DNA of 64,000 nucleotides from Sutterella sp. (GCA_020025915.1 JAHHRH010000003.1:18014-82013); one strand, 5' to 3'. Shown: positions 24,105 through 32,136, numbered from the stretch's first letter. The notes: generated by a model not told the origin, from the sequence alone. A program made the numbers and translations.

Positions 24105-24410
24105 ATGGCAAAACTTGCTCTGATTAACCGTGAAGCCAAGCGTGCTGCTACGGTTGCGAAGTACGCGGCCAAGCGCGCCGCCCTCAAGGCAATTATTAAC
24201 GACGCTACCTGCTCGATGGAAGAACGCTTGGAAGCCCGCGCTAAATTGCAGGCACTCCCGCGCGACGCGAGCCCGGTCCGCCAACGCAATCGTTGTGCTT
24301 TGACCGGTCGTCCCCGTGGCACGTTCCGTAAGTTCGGTCTGTGCCGTGGCATGATTCGTGATGCCGCCATGCGCGGTGACATTCCTGGCCTTGTCAAGGC
24401 TAGCTGGTAA
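24105..24410 (+). CDS. rpsN: 30S ribosomal protein S14 (uS14), zinc-free type
   Basis: 30S head protein. 101 aa without the CxxC pairs of the short zinc-binding form; the C-terminal block RQRNRCALTGRPRGTFRKFG is typical of the long type. Located between rplE and rpsH as usual. Confidence 0.97.
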   Translation: MAKLALINREAKRAATVAKYAAKRAALKAIINDATCSMEERLEARAKLQALPRDASPVRQRNRCALTGRPRGTFRKFGLCRGMIRDAAMRGDIPGLVKASW

Positions 24411-24427
24411 GCGAGGAGATTACGACA

Positions 24428-24823
24428 ATGAGTATGAGTGATCCGATCGCCGACATGCTGACCCGCATCCGCAATGGTCAGATCGTCGAAAAGGCCGAAG
24501 TTGTGATGCCGTCCTCCAAGTTGAAGGTCGCTATCGCCAAGGTCCTTAAGGAAGAAGGTTACATCGACGGTTATACCGTCGTGGCCAATGATGGTAAGCC
24601 CGAACTTCACGTCGGTCTTAAGTATTATGCTGGCCGTCCCGTGATTGAACGCCTCGAACGCGTTTCTCGCCCGGGCCTTCGTATTTATAAGAACCACGGT
24701 TCTATCCCTCAGGTGATGAATGGTCTCGGTATTGCTATCGTTTCCACGCCGAAGGGTGTGATGACTGACCGCGCTGCTCGCGCTGCAGGCATCGGCGGTG
24801 AAGTTCTTTGCTACGTCGCCTAA
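24428..24823 (+). CDS. rpsH: 30S ribosomal protein S8 (uS8)
   Basis: Central-domain assembly protein and, in E. coli, the translational repressor of the spc operon. 131 aa, MSMSDPIADMLTRIRNGQ. SD GAGGAG is present upstream of ATG 24428. rplF follows after 14 bases. Confidence 0.97.
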   Translation: MSMSDPIADMLTRIRNGQIVEKAEVVMPSSKLKVAIAKVLKEEGYIDGYTVVANDGKPELHVGLKYYAGRPVIERLERVSRPGLRIYKNHGSIPQVMNGLGIAIVSTPKGVMTDRAARAAGIGGEVLCYVA

Positions 24824-24837
24824 CCGAGGAGTGTGAA

Positions 24838-25371
24838 ATGAGTCGAATTGCTAAGATTCCGGTTCAGATCGTTCAGGGTGTCACCTACACGATGACCGCT
24901 GAGAACATCACGGTTAAGGGTCCGCAGGGTGAAGTTTCTATGCATATTCTTCCTCTCGTGTCCATCACGGAAGAAGATGGTGCTTTGCACTTTAAGCAGA
25001 CCGAAGAATCCCGTACTGCCAATGCTAACGTTGGTACGATGCGCGCTCTCGTTGCTGACATGGTTAAGGGTTGTTCCGTTGGCTTCCAAAAGAAGCTTCA
25101 GCTCATCGGCGTGGGCTATCGTGCCCAGGCTCAGGGTGATAAGCTCAACCTTTCTCTCGGCTTCTCCCACCCGGTCGTGCACCAAATGCCGGCTGGCGTG
25201 AAGTGCGAAACGCCGAGCCAGACTGAAATTCTGATCAAGGGCGCTGACAAGCAGAAGGTCGGTCAGACCGCTGCCGTCATTCGTTCGTATCGTGCTCCTG
25301 AACCTTATAAGGGCAAGGGTGTCCGTTATGCTGACGAAGTCGTTGTGATCAAGGAAACCAAGAAGAAGTAA
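24838..25371 (+). CDS. rplF: 50S ribosomal protein L6 (uL6)
   Basis: Binds the sarcin-ricin loop region. Start at ATG 24838 (MSRIAKIPVQIVQGV) with GAGGAG upstream; an earlier in-frame ATG overlaps rpsH. 177 aa, as in E. coli. C-terminal EPYKGKGVRYADE is characteristic. Confidence 0.97.
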   Translation: MSRIAKIPVQIVQGVTYTMTAENITVKGPQGEVSMHILPLVSITEEDGALHFKQTEESRTANANVGTMRALVADMVKGCSVGFQKKLQLIGVGYRAQAQGDKLNLSLGFSHPVVHQMPAGVKCETPSQTEILIKGADKQKVGQTAAVIRSYRAPEPYKGKGVRYADEVVVIKETKKK

Positions 25372-25386
25372 TCGGGGCGATACAAA

Positions 25387-25755
25387 ATGATCAACAAGAA
25401 ACAAAGCCGCTTGCGTCGTGCGCGTGCCACGCGCGCTCGCATTCTGTTGCAGAAGGTCGATCGCCTTACGGTTCATCGCACCAACCTGCACATCTACGCC
25501 AGCATCATCTCGGCCGACAATGGCCGTACGCTGGTTTCGGCCTCTACGGTCGAACCCGAAGTGCGTGCTCAGCTCGCGAACGTTTCTGGCCGCGGTGGCA
25601 ACGTTGCCGCAGCCAAGCTCGTTGGCACGCGTCTTGCCGAAAAGGCCAAGGCTGCCGGTATTGAAACCTGCGCCTTCGACCGTTCCGGCTACCGTTACCA
25701 TGGCCGTGTTGCTGCGCTCGCTGAAGCTGCGCGCGAAGCCGGTCTCAAGTTCTAA
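25387..25755 (+). CDS. rplR: 50S ribosomal protein L18 (uL18)
   Basis: 5S rRNA-binding protein. 122 aa, basic N-terminus MINKKQSRLRRARATRAR and C-terminal FDRSGYRYHGRVAALAEAAREAGL. rpsE begins after 11 bases. Confidence 0.97.
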   Translation: MINKKQSRLRRARATRARILLQKVDRLTVHRTNLHIYASIISADNGRTLVSASTVEPEVRAQLANVSGRGGNVAAAKLVGTRLAEKAKAAGIETCAFDRSGYRYHGRVAALAEAAREAGLKF

Positions 25756-25766
25756 GGCAGGGCGAA

Positions 25767-26288
25767 ATGGCTAAGGTTCAAGCTAAAAACCAGATGGTCG
25801 ACGAACAGGGCGACGGTCTGCGCGAAAAGATGATCGCGGTTAACCGCGTGACGAAGGTTGTTAAGGGTGGTCGCATTCTTGCTTTTGCTGCTCTCACCGT
25901 TGTTGGTGATGGCGACGGCCGTGTTGGTATGGGTACGGGTAAGTCCCGCGAAGTGCCGCAGTCCGTTAGCAAGGCTATGGAACGTGCTCGTCACGACATG
26001 AAGCGCTTCCCGCTTAAGAACGGTACGATCCACCATGCTGTTGAAGGCCGTCATGGCGCTTCTCGCGTGATCATGATGCCGGCTCCGGAAGGGACCGGTG
26101 TGATCGCTGGTGGTCCGATGCGTGCTGTTTTCGAAGCTGTTGGTATTCGCAACGTTGTTGCTAAGGCCTACGGCTCCACGAACCCATACAATTTGGTTCG
26201 TGCCACCATCCAGGCTCTCAACAATCTGCGTAGCCCGGCCGAAATTGCTGCTAAGCGTGGCAAGACGGTTGAAGAGCTGCTCGGCTAA
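25767..26288 (+). CDS. rpsE: 30S ribosomal protein S5 (uS5)
   Basis: Fidelity protein at the mRNA entry, also the spectinomycin target site. 173 aa with VNRVTKVVKGGRILAFAALT and the KSREVPQSVSKAMERAR helix. The conserved loop around VNRVTKVVKGG appears wild type. Confidence 0.97.
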   Translation: MAKVQAKNQMVDEQGDGLREKMIAVNRVTKVVKGGRILAFAALTVVGDGDGRVGMGTGKSREVPQSVSKAMERARHDMKRFPLKNGTIHHAVEGRHGASRVIMMPAPEGTGVIAGGPMRAVFEAVGIRNVVAKAYGSTNPYNLVRATIQALNNLRSPAEIAAKRGKTVEELLG

Positions 26289-26303
26289 TCAGGAGACCAA
26301 AAC

Positions 26304-26486
26304 ATGTCCGAAAAGAAGACCGTTAAGGTTACTCTTGTAAAGAGCCCCATCGGTACGAAGGCTGATCATCGCGCTACGCTCGCTGGTCTTGGTCTGAAGA
26401 AGATCAACCAGTCTCGCGTTCTCGAAGACACGCCCGCTGTCCGTGGCATGATCAACAAGGTTGCGTACCTCGTGCGCGCCGAATGA
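26304..26486 (+). CDS. rpmD: 50S ribosomal protein L30 (uL30)
   Basis: Small 60-aa protein: KTVKVTLVKSPIGTKADHRATLAGLGL and the C-terminal RGMINKVAYLVR. SD AGGAG lies before ATG 26304. Confidence 0.96.
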   Translation: MSEKKTVKVTLVKSPIGTKADHRATLAGLGLKKINQSRVLEDTPAVRGMINKVAYLVRAE

Positions 26487-26502
26487 TCGAAAGGATAACG
26501 AA

Positions 26503-26943
26503 ATGCGTTTGAATACGATCAAGCCCGCTGAGGGCTCGAAGCACGCCCGTCACCGCGTTGGTCGCGGTGTTGGCAGCGGTTGGGGCAAAACTGCCGGCCG
26601 CGGTCATAAGGGTCAGAAGTCGCGTGCTGGCGGCTTCCACAAGGTCGGTTTTGAAGGCGGTCAGATGCCGATGTATCGTCGCCTTCCGAAACGTGGCTTT
26701 ACCTCGCTTACCCGCAAGTTCTGCGAGGTGGTGCGTCTGTCCGACTTGGAACGTTTGGGCGTTGAAGAAATTGACTTGGCCGTCCTGAAGGCTGCTGGTG
26801 TCGTTTCTGCTCTCGCTCAGAACGCTCGTGTGATCCTCTCTGGTGCTATCACCCGTAAGGTCACCGTGCGTGGTCTTGGCGTCACCAAGGGTGCCCGTGC
26901 TGCTATTGAAGCTGCTGGTGGCTCCATTGTTGACAACGAATAA
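26503..26943 (+). CDS. rplO: 50S ribosomal protein L15 (uL15)
   Basis: Late-assembly 23S-binding protein. Start at ATG 26503 (MRLNTIKPAEGSKHAR) with AAGGA upstream; the longer in-frame reading overlaps rpmD. 146 aa. Contains the Gly/Arg-rich RVGRGVGSGWGKTAGRGHKG. Confidence 0.97.
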   Translation: MRLNTIKPAEGSKHARHRVGRGVGSGWGKTAGRGHKGQKSRAGGFHKVGFEGGQMPMYRRLPKRGFTSLTRKFCEVVRLSDLERLGVEEIDLAVLKAAGVVSALAQNARVILSGAITRKVTVRGLGVTKGARAAIEAAGGSIVDNE

Positions 26944-26969
26944 GACAGCTAACCAAAGAGGACACCGAC

Positions 26970-28301
26970 GTGGCGACCAGCCCCAGCTCTAAGCAACAGT
27001 CGGGCCTCAGTAAGTACGGCGATCTTAAGGGTCGCCTGATCTTCTTAGCGCTCGCGCTCGTTGTTTACCGCATCGGTGCACATGTGCCGGTGCCAGGTAT
27101 CGATCCCGATATGCTCAAGCAGCTCTTTGATGAGCAGCAGGGCGGCATTCTCGGGCTGTTCAACATGTTCTCCGGTGGCGCTTTATCGCGCTTCTCGGTG
27201 TTCGCGCTCGGTATCATGCCGTACATCTCTGCATCGATTATTATGCAGATGTTGTCCTATGTGTTACCGTCGCTCGAAGCATTGCGTAAGGAAGGCGAGT
27301 CCGGCCGCCGCAAGATCACTCAGTACACGCGCTATGGCACGTTGTTGTTGGGTCTCTTTCAGGGGTTCGGTATCGCTGTCGCACTCGAAACGCAGGTAGG
27401 CCTTGTGCTTGATCCGGGCTTTATGTTCCGTATCACAACCACGGTTTCGTTGCTGACGGGTACGATGTTCCTGATGTGGCTCGGTGAACAAATCACTGAG
27501 CGTGGTTTAGGTAACGGTATTTCGATTATCATTTTTGCTGGTATCGTGGCCGGACTCCCGAGCGGTACTTCTGGGTTATTCCAGTTGGTTTCCACGGGTG
27601 CTATCAGTCCCCTTGCAGCAATCTTTGTGATCGCAATTGTTTTGGCAGTGACCGCTTTTGTGGTCTTTGTTGAACGCGGTCAACGTCGTATTACTGTTAA
27701 CTATGCTAAGCGTCAAATCGGTAATAAGATCTACGGAGGTCAGAGCTCTTACCTGCCTCTCAAGATGAATATGTCGGGCGTTATTCCTCCGATTTTCGCT
27801 TCATCATTGATCTTGTTCCCGGCGACCTTAGCTGGCTGGTTTACGACTGGTGACTCGACTCGCTGGATTCGTGACCTTGCCTCGGCACTTTCGCCAGGTC
27901 AGCCGCTGTATACCCTTTTGTATGCAGTGCTGATTGTATTCTTTGCTTATTTCTACACGGCGCTTGTTTTCAACCCGAAAGAAACGGCAGAGAATCTTAA
28001 AAAGAGTGGTGCGTTCATTCCGGGCATTCGTCCGGGGGATCAAACGGCTCGCTATATCGATCGAGTGCTTTTGCGCTTGACTCTTGGCGGTGCTGTGTAC
28101 TTGGTCTTTGTGTGTCTCGTACCTGAATTCTTGAATCTCCGCTTTAACGTTCCCTTCTACTTCGGTGGTACTTCACTGTTGATTGTTGTGGTCGTGACGA
28201 TGGACTTCATGAGTCAGGTTCAGGCCTACATGATGACTCACCAGTATGAAAGTTTGCTGCGGAAGACAAACTTCCGTGGTTTAGGTCAATCGAAGCGCTA
28301 A
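26970..28301 (+). CDS. secY: Preprotein translocase subunit SecY
   Basis: Channel-forming subunit of SecYEG. 443 aa with ten predicted membrane helices, KYGDLKGRLIFLALALVVYR at the N-terminus and FRGLGQSKR at the end. Start codon is GTG (26970) after AGAGGACA. It partners the SecE encoded at 329-712. infA, which usually follows in relatives, is not here. Confidence 0.97.
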   Translation: MATSPSSKQQSGLSKYGDLKGRLIFLALALVVYRIGAHVPVPGIDPDMLKQLFDEQQGGILGLFNMFSGGALSRFSVFALGIMPYISASIIMQMLSYVLPSLEALRKEGESGRRKITQYTRYGTLLLGLFQGFGIAVALETQVGLVLDPGFMFRITTTVSLLTGTMFLMWLGEQITERGLGNGISIIIFAGIVAGLPSGTSGLFQLVSTGAISPLAAIFVIAIVLAVTAFVVFVERGQRRITVNYAKRQIGNKIYGGQSSYLPLKMNMSGVIPPIFASSLILFPATLAGWFTTGDSTRWIRDLASALSPGQPLYTLLYAVLIVFFAYFYTALVFNPKETAENLKKSGAFIPGIRPGDQTARYIDRVLLRLTLGGAVYLVFVCLVPEFLNLRFNVPFYFGGTSLLIVVVVTMDFMSQVQAYMMTHQYESLLRKTNFRGLGQSKR

Positions 28302-28309
28302 CAAACGCG

Positions 28310-28335
28310 TTTAGATTGGCTACAATCAATCGATG
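28310..28335 (+). promoter_or_regulatory. TACAAT with flanking short repeat after secY
   Basis: TACAAT (28321-28326) lies in the loop of GATTG/CAATC. No acceptable -35 box is seen at 16-18 bases upstream, so this is only a weak promoter candidate. Confidence 0.2.
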
Positions 28336-28380
28336 CCTTGTTTTAGTCTTAACCACTGAAACAGCATGGAATGATCTCGA

Positions 28381-28416
28381 GGGCGCGGTCAGAAATGGCT
28401 TGCGCCCCCGATTTTC
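28381..28416 (+). terminator. Probable terminator after secY
   Basis: GGGCGC (28381-28386) pairs with GCGCCC (28402-28407), followed by CCGATTTTC. GC-rich stem with a short T-tract; it separates the spc operon from rpmJ. Confidence 0.55.
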
Positions 28417-28463
28417 ATTAAATTATTCAGGTTAAAACAAAAAAGAGTGCACTACGCTCTGTT

Positions 28464-28508
28464 TTGACTTGCAATTAACAGAAAGCTGTAGTATTCTTCT
28501 GCGCTTTC
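28464..28508 (+). promoter_or_regulatory. rpmJ promoter with a repeat around the -10 box
   Basis: TTGACT (28464-28469), 17-base spacer, TGTAGT (28487-28492; alternatively TAGTAT two bases on). GAAAGC (28481-28486) and GCTTTC (28503-28508) flank the -10 region. It drives rpmJ-rpsM-rpsK. Confidence 0.5.
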
Positions 28509-28555
28509 CTGCCATGTGGGCATTGTTATCCGTGCTTATGCACGTGGAGATGAGA

Positions 28556-28669
28556 ATGAAGGTTAACGCTTCGGTCAAAAAGATGTGCCGCAAGTGCAAG
28601 ATCATTAAGCGCAAAGGCGTGGTGCGTGTGATCTGTGCTGACCCGCGTCACAAGCAGCGTCAAGGCTAA
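28556..28669 (+). CDS. rpmJ: 50S ribosomal protein L36 (bL36), zinc type
   Basis: 37-aa protein starting MKVNASVKKMCRKCK and ending RHKQRQG. It has the C-x2-C ... C ... H zinc-ribbon ligands, so it is the zinc-dependent paralogue. GGAG at 28546-28549 fits ATG 28556; an ATG at 28550 is too close to it. Confidence 0.96.
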   Translation: MKVNASVKKMCRKCKIIKRKGVVRVICADPRHKQRQG

Positions 28670-28680
28670 AGAGGTAAAAA

Positions 28681-29046
28681 ATGGCTCGTATCGCCGGTAT
28701 TAATATTCCGCCGCAGCAGCATGCCGAAATCGGTCTCACTGCCATCTATGGCATCGGCCGTTCCCGTGCTCGCGTTATTCTGACGAACTGTGGCATTGAA
28801 TTTTCCAAGAAGGTCAAGGATCTGACCGACGCCGATCTCGAAAAGATCCGCGAACAGGTCGGCCAGTTTACGGTTGAAGGCGACCTCCGTCGCGAAATTC
28901 AGCTTTCGATCAAGCGTTTGATCGACCTTGGCACCTATCGTGGTATGCGCCACCGCAAGGGTCTTCCCTGCCGCGGTCAGCGCACTCGTACGAATGCTCG
29001 CACCCGTAAAGGCCCGCGTAAGGCTGGTGTGACGCTCAAGAAGTAA
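28681..29046 (+). CDS. rpsM: 30S ribosomal protein S13 (uS13)
   Basis: Head protein bridging to L5 and contacting P-site tRNA. 121 aa; MARIAGINIPPQQHAEIGLT and C-terminal RGQRTRTNARTRKGPRK. SD AGAGG precedes it. Confidence 0.98.
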   Translation: MARIAGINIPPQQHAEIGLTAIYGIGRSRARVILTNCGIEFSKKVKDLTDADLEKIREQVGQFTVEGDLRREIQLSIKRLIDLGTYRGMRHRKGLPCRGQRTRTNARTRKGPRKAGVTLKK

Positions 29047-29058
29047 TAAAGGACAACT

Positions 29059-29466
29059 ATGGCTGGCAATAATTCCAAGCAAGCTGCTTCGCAGCGTGCT
29101 CGTAAGAAGGTCAAGAAGGTTGTGACGGAAGGCATCGCTCACGTGCACGCCTCCTTCAACAACACGATCATCACGATCACTGACCGCCAGGGTAACGCCA
29201 TTGCGGCGTCTTCCTCCGGCGCTCAGGGTTTCAAGGGTTCCCGTAAGTCCACTCCGTTTGCTGCTCAGGTAGCTGCTGACGTCGCTGGTAAGACGGCTCT
29301 TGAATATGGTCTTAAGAATGTCGAAGTCCGCATTTGGGGCCCTGGTCCTGGCCGCGAATCTTCTGTTCGCGCTCTTAATGCGCTCGGCATTCGTGTGACG
29401 TCTATTCAGGATGTGACGCCGATTCCGCATAACGGTGTTCGTCCTTCCAAGCGTCGCCGCGTCTAA
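29059..29466 (+). CDS. rpsK: 30S ribosomal protein S11 (uS11)
   Basis: Platform protein. 135 aa with HVHASFNNTIITITDRQGN and PIPHNGVRPSKRRRV at the end. Followed by a 94-base structured gap before rpsD. Confidence 0.98.
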   Translation: MAGNNSKQAASQRARKKVKKVVTEGIAHVHASFNNTIITITDRQGNAIAASSSGAQGFKGSRKSTPFAAQVAADVAGKTALEYGLKNVEVRIWGPGPGRESSVRALNALGIRVTSIQDVTPIPHNGVRPSKRRRV

Positions 29467-29492
29467 TTTTTATTTTTTCTGTTGAATCCCGT

Positions 29493-29540
29493 GTCCACAT
29501 GCATACTGAGGCACGTGGACTGAATGTAGGGATACCTACA
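29493..29540 (+). promoter_or_regulatory. Structured spacer before rpsD
   Basis: GTCCAC (29493-29498) pairs with GTGGAC (29515-29520). TGTAGG-GATA-CCTACA (29525-29540) forms a second perfect hairpin 20 bases before the start of rpsD. In E. coli S4 controls the alpha operon from a pseudoknot at rpsM; this spacer could hold an S4 site in this lineage. That is an inference. Confidence 0.45.
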
Positions 29541-29560
29541 GGATAAGAGAGGCATTTTAA

Positions 29561-30187
29561 ATGGCACGATATCTCGGTCCTAAGCTCAAGCTTTCGCGTC
29601 GCGAAGGTATTGATCTTAATTTGAAGAGCGCCCGTCGTTCGTTTGAGTCCAAGGTGAAGGACGCCGGTTCCAAGCCGGGCCAGCACGGTAAGATTTCCGG
29701 AGCCCGCACGTCCGACTACGGTACTCAGATGCGTGAAGCCCAGAAGGTTAAGCGCATTTACGGTGTGCTCGAACGTCAGTTCCGTCGTTACTTTGCGGAA
29801 GCTGATCGTATCACTGGTAATACCGGTGAAAACCTCATCGCTCTTTTGGAATCCCGTCTGGACAACGTGGTTTACCGCATGGGCTTCGGCTCAACGCGCG
29901 CTGAAGCACGCCAGGTGGTTTCCCACGGCGCTATCCTCGTCAACGGCAAGAAGGTAAATATTCCTTCCTATCACGTTAAGCCGGGCGATGTCATCTCCGT
30001 GCGTGAAAAGGCTCAGAAGCAGGTTCGTATTGCTGAAGCCCTTGACTTGGCTCAGCAGAACGGCTTCCCGGCCTGGGTCAGCGTTGATGCCAAGAAGTTC
30101 GAAGGCACGTTCAAGAACGTTCCGGCTCGCGATGAAGTCGCTTACGAAATCAACGAAGCTCTCATCGTCGAACGCTACTCCCGCTAA
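29561..30187 (+). CDS. rpsD: 30S ribosomal protein S4 (uS4)
   Basis: Primary 16S-binding protein and usual autorepressor of the alpha operon. 208 aa, MARYLGPKLKLSRREG, followed by an S4 domain (RLDNVVYRMGFGSTRAEARQ). SD AGAGAGG is visible. Confidence 0.98.
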   Translation: MARYLGPKLKLSRREGIDLNLKSARRSFESKVKDAGSKPGQHGKISGARTSDYGTQMREAQKVKRIYGVLERQFRRYFAEADRITGNTGENLIALLESRLDNVVYRMGFGSTRAEARQVVSHGAILVNGKKVNIPSYHVKPGDVISVREKAQKQVRIAEALDLAQQNGFPAWVSVDAKKFEGTFKNVPARDEVAYEINEALIVERYSR

Positions 30188-30260
30188 TATCGCTAATGTT
30201 TTTGCGGGTCGTTTGTGTAGTGCGCAAACAGATCCGCATCCACTAGGCAGGAAAAGCTCT

Positions 30261-30294
30261 GAGAACGCGGTCATGCAAGTGGCCGCGTTTTCTC
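30261..30294 (+). terminator. Terminator-like hairpin after rpsD
   Basis: CGCGGTCA pairs with TGGCCGCG, extended outward by GAGAA and TTCTC (30261-30294), with T-rich sequence inside the distal arm. Confidence 0.6.
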
Positions 30295-30310
30295 GCTACT
30301 TAATTAGAGT

Positions 30311-30346
30311 AGATTAAAGAAGCTTTCAAGTAAGCTTTTTTAATCT
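30311..30346 (+). terminator. Second, 15-bp hairpin between rpsD and rpoA
   Basis: Positions 30311-30325 pair with 30332-30346 over 15 bp with one G-T pair and loop TCAAGT. The distal arm contains AAGCTTTTTT, a terminator signature. TAAAAT (30351-30356) follows and might be a -10 box, but no matching -35 is seen. Confidence 0.65.
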
Positions 30347-30465
30347 GATCTAAAATGGTCAAACGGTCTTGCAGAACCATGTCATTACATCTCGTTGATC
30401 GACGAATCTGTTTCTCCATTCATCTGTAAGTCTAACTAGCTTATAGGAATGTAAAGGTAATCACT

Positions 30466-31461
30466 ATGGCTAATACCACTCTTTTGAAGCCCACTTCTGT
30501 TGAAGTTCAGGTTTCCGAAAATAATCCCAACCGTGCTGTAATCACACTCGAACCTTTCGAACGTGGTTATGGTCACACTCTTGGTAATGCTCTGCGTCGT
30601 ATTCTCTTGAGCTCCATGATCGGTTTTGCTCCTACTGAAGCACAGATCACTGGTGTTGTTCACGAGTATTCCCAGATTGACGGTGTTCTCGAAGACGTTG
30701 TTGATATTTTGTTAAACCTCAAGGGCGTTGTCTTTAAGCTTGAAGGTCGAGACGAAGTCACTGTTATCCTTCGTAAGGATGGCGAAGGTGTTGTCACTGC
30801 AGCCGACTTTGAGCTTCCGCATGATGTTTCTGTGGTAAACCCCGAACATGTGATCGCTCATCTCTCCGGTGGTCGCCTTGAGATGCAGGTGAAGGTTGAA
30901 AAGGGTCGCGGCTATCAGCCTGGTGATGTCCGTGCTTTCCACGATGACTACTCTAAGGGTGGTATCGGTCGCATCATTATGGATGCTTCCTTCTCTCCGA
31001 TTCATCGTGTTGCCTATCAGGTTCAAGCTGCACGCGTTGCTCAGCGTACCGATCTTGACAAGTTGGAAATGACGATTGAGACCAATGGTGCTGTTGGTCC
31101 AGAAGACGCACTTCGTGAAGCTGTCCGTATTCTTCAGGATCAGCTTGCTGTCTTTGGTTCTATCCATCAGGATACTACTACCGACGATAACGAGGAACCG
31201 GAAGAAGAAACGCCTCCGCCGCTCGATCCTATCCTTCTCCGTCCGGTTGACGATCTAGAACTTACCGTTCGTTCCGCTAACTGCCTTAAGGCAGAAAACA
31301 TATACTACATTGGTGATCTTATCCAACGCACCGAAAATGAGTTGCTTAAGACCCCCAATCTTGGCCGTAAGTCCTTGAATGAAATCAAGGAAGTTCTCGC
31401 TGCTCACGGTCTTACGCTTGGTTCTCGTCTCGAAAACTGGCCGCCTGCCAATGAACGATAA
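30466..31461 (+). CDS. rpoA: RNA polymerase subunit alpha
   Basis: Scaffold subunit. 331 aa: N-terminal assembly domain (RGYGHTLGNALRRILLSSM), an acidic linker around residues 240-260, and the C-terminal UP-element/activator-binding domain (LTVRSANCLKAENIYYIGDL, NLGRKSLNEIKEVL). SD TAAAGG precedes ATG 30466. Two hairpins separate it from rpsD and a promoter separates it from rplQ. Confidence 0.98.
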   Translation: MANTTLLKPTSVEVQVSENNPNRAVITLEPFERGYGHTLGNALRRILLSSMIGFAPTEAQITGVVHEYSQIDGVLEDVVDILLNLKGVVFKLEGRDEVTVILRKDGEGVVTAADFELPHDVSVVNPEHVIAHLSGGRLEMQVKVEKGRGYQPGDVRAFHDDYSKGGIGRIIMDASFSPIHRVAYQVQAARVAQRTDLDKLEMTIETNGAVGPEDALREAVRILQDQLAVFGSIHQDTTTDDNEEPEEETPPPLDPILLRPVDDLELTVRSANCLKAENIYYIGDLIQRTENELLKTPNLGRKSLNEIKEVLAAHGLTLGSRLENWPPANER

Positions 31462-31515
31462 TGCCTTGCTCGTCTCTCGTTAGATAACTTTTTGAAGAAT
31501 TTCTTTCGAATTTAT

Positions 31516-31550
31516 TTGACGATGGTTGCGAGCTGTGCAATAATCGCCAT
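31516..31550 (+). promoter_or_regulatory. Putative rplQ promoter
   Basis: TTGACG (31516-31521), 17-base spacer, AATAAT (31539-31544, 5 of 6). An imperfect repeat (ATG...GCGA at 31522-31531 with TCGCCAT at 31544-31550) again flanks the -10 box. rplQ is therefore not strictly tied to rpoA. Confidence 0.6.
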
Positions 31551-31588
31551 GCTTTATGGCAATAGGGCGTGATCTAGTGATCGCGCCC
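31546..31588 (+). promoter_or_regulatory. Two hairpins in the rplQ leader
   Basis: GCCAT/ATGGC (31546-31560) is followed by GGGCGTGATC-TAGT-GATCGCGCCC (31565-31588), a 10-bp stem with one T-G pair. TTCTCTTT follows the second hairpin, which is compatible with partial termination. Confidence 0.5.
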
Positions 31589-31695
31589 TTCTCTTTCACC
31601 CGACCGCTTTTGATTCTCAAGAGATAGAAGACTCGGGGAAAGGTCAGTCGCTATGGCGACAAATTCATTCATAGACTTTATTAGGAAAGAATAAA

Positions 31696-32085
31696 ATGCG
31701 TCACCGTCTTGGTCTCCGCAAGCTTAATCGTACTAGCGCTCACCGTCTCGCTATGCTTCGTAACATGATGTGCTCCCTCATCAAGCACGAAGCTATCAAG
31801 ACCACCCTCCCGAAGGCTAAGGAACTTCGTCGCGTTGTTGAACCGATGATCACCCTCGCCAAGGATCCTACGCCGGCTAACAAGCGTCTTGCTTTCAACC
31901 GTCTTCGCGATCGTGAAGTTGTTGTTAAGCTCTTCAACGAAATCGGTCCGCGCTTTGCCAACCGTAACGGCGGTTACACCCGTATTCTCAAGATGGGCTT
32001 CCGAGTTGGCGATAACGCTCCGATGGCCTACATGGAACTTACCGAAAAGGCTACGGTTGTTGAAGAAGTCAAGTCAGAAGAATAA
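31696..32085 (+). CDS. rplQ: 50S ribosomal protein L17 (bL17)
   Basis: Tunnel-exit protein. 129 aa; MRHRLGLRKLNRTSAHR is diagnostic. AGGAAAG precedes ATG 31696. It closes the ribosomal protein region. Confidence 0.98.
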   Translation: MRHRLGLRKLNRTSAHRLAMLRNMMCSLIKHEAIKTTLPKAKELRRVVEPMITLAKDPTPANKRLAFNRLRDREVVVKLFNEIGPRFANRNGGYTRILKMGFRVGDNAPMAYMELTEKATVVEEVKSEE

Positions 32086-32110
32086 TTTTCTTCCTTGATT
32101 TAAAATTTAA

Positions 32111-32136
32111 GGCTCGATCAAATGATCGAGCCTTTT
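32111..32136 (+). terminator. Terminator after rplQ
   Basis: GGCTCGATCA (32111-32120) pairs perfectly with TGATCGAGCC (32123-32132), followed by TTTT. It overlaps the first codons of a too-long reading of hslR, which supports the shorter hslR start. Confidence 0.9.

Noticed and set aside
30351..30356. TAAAAT as the rpoA -10 box
   Set aside because: No acceptable -35 at 16-18 bases; that stretch is the hairpin loop and arm. Left as a possibility only.
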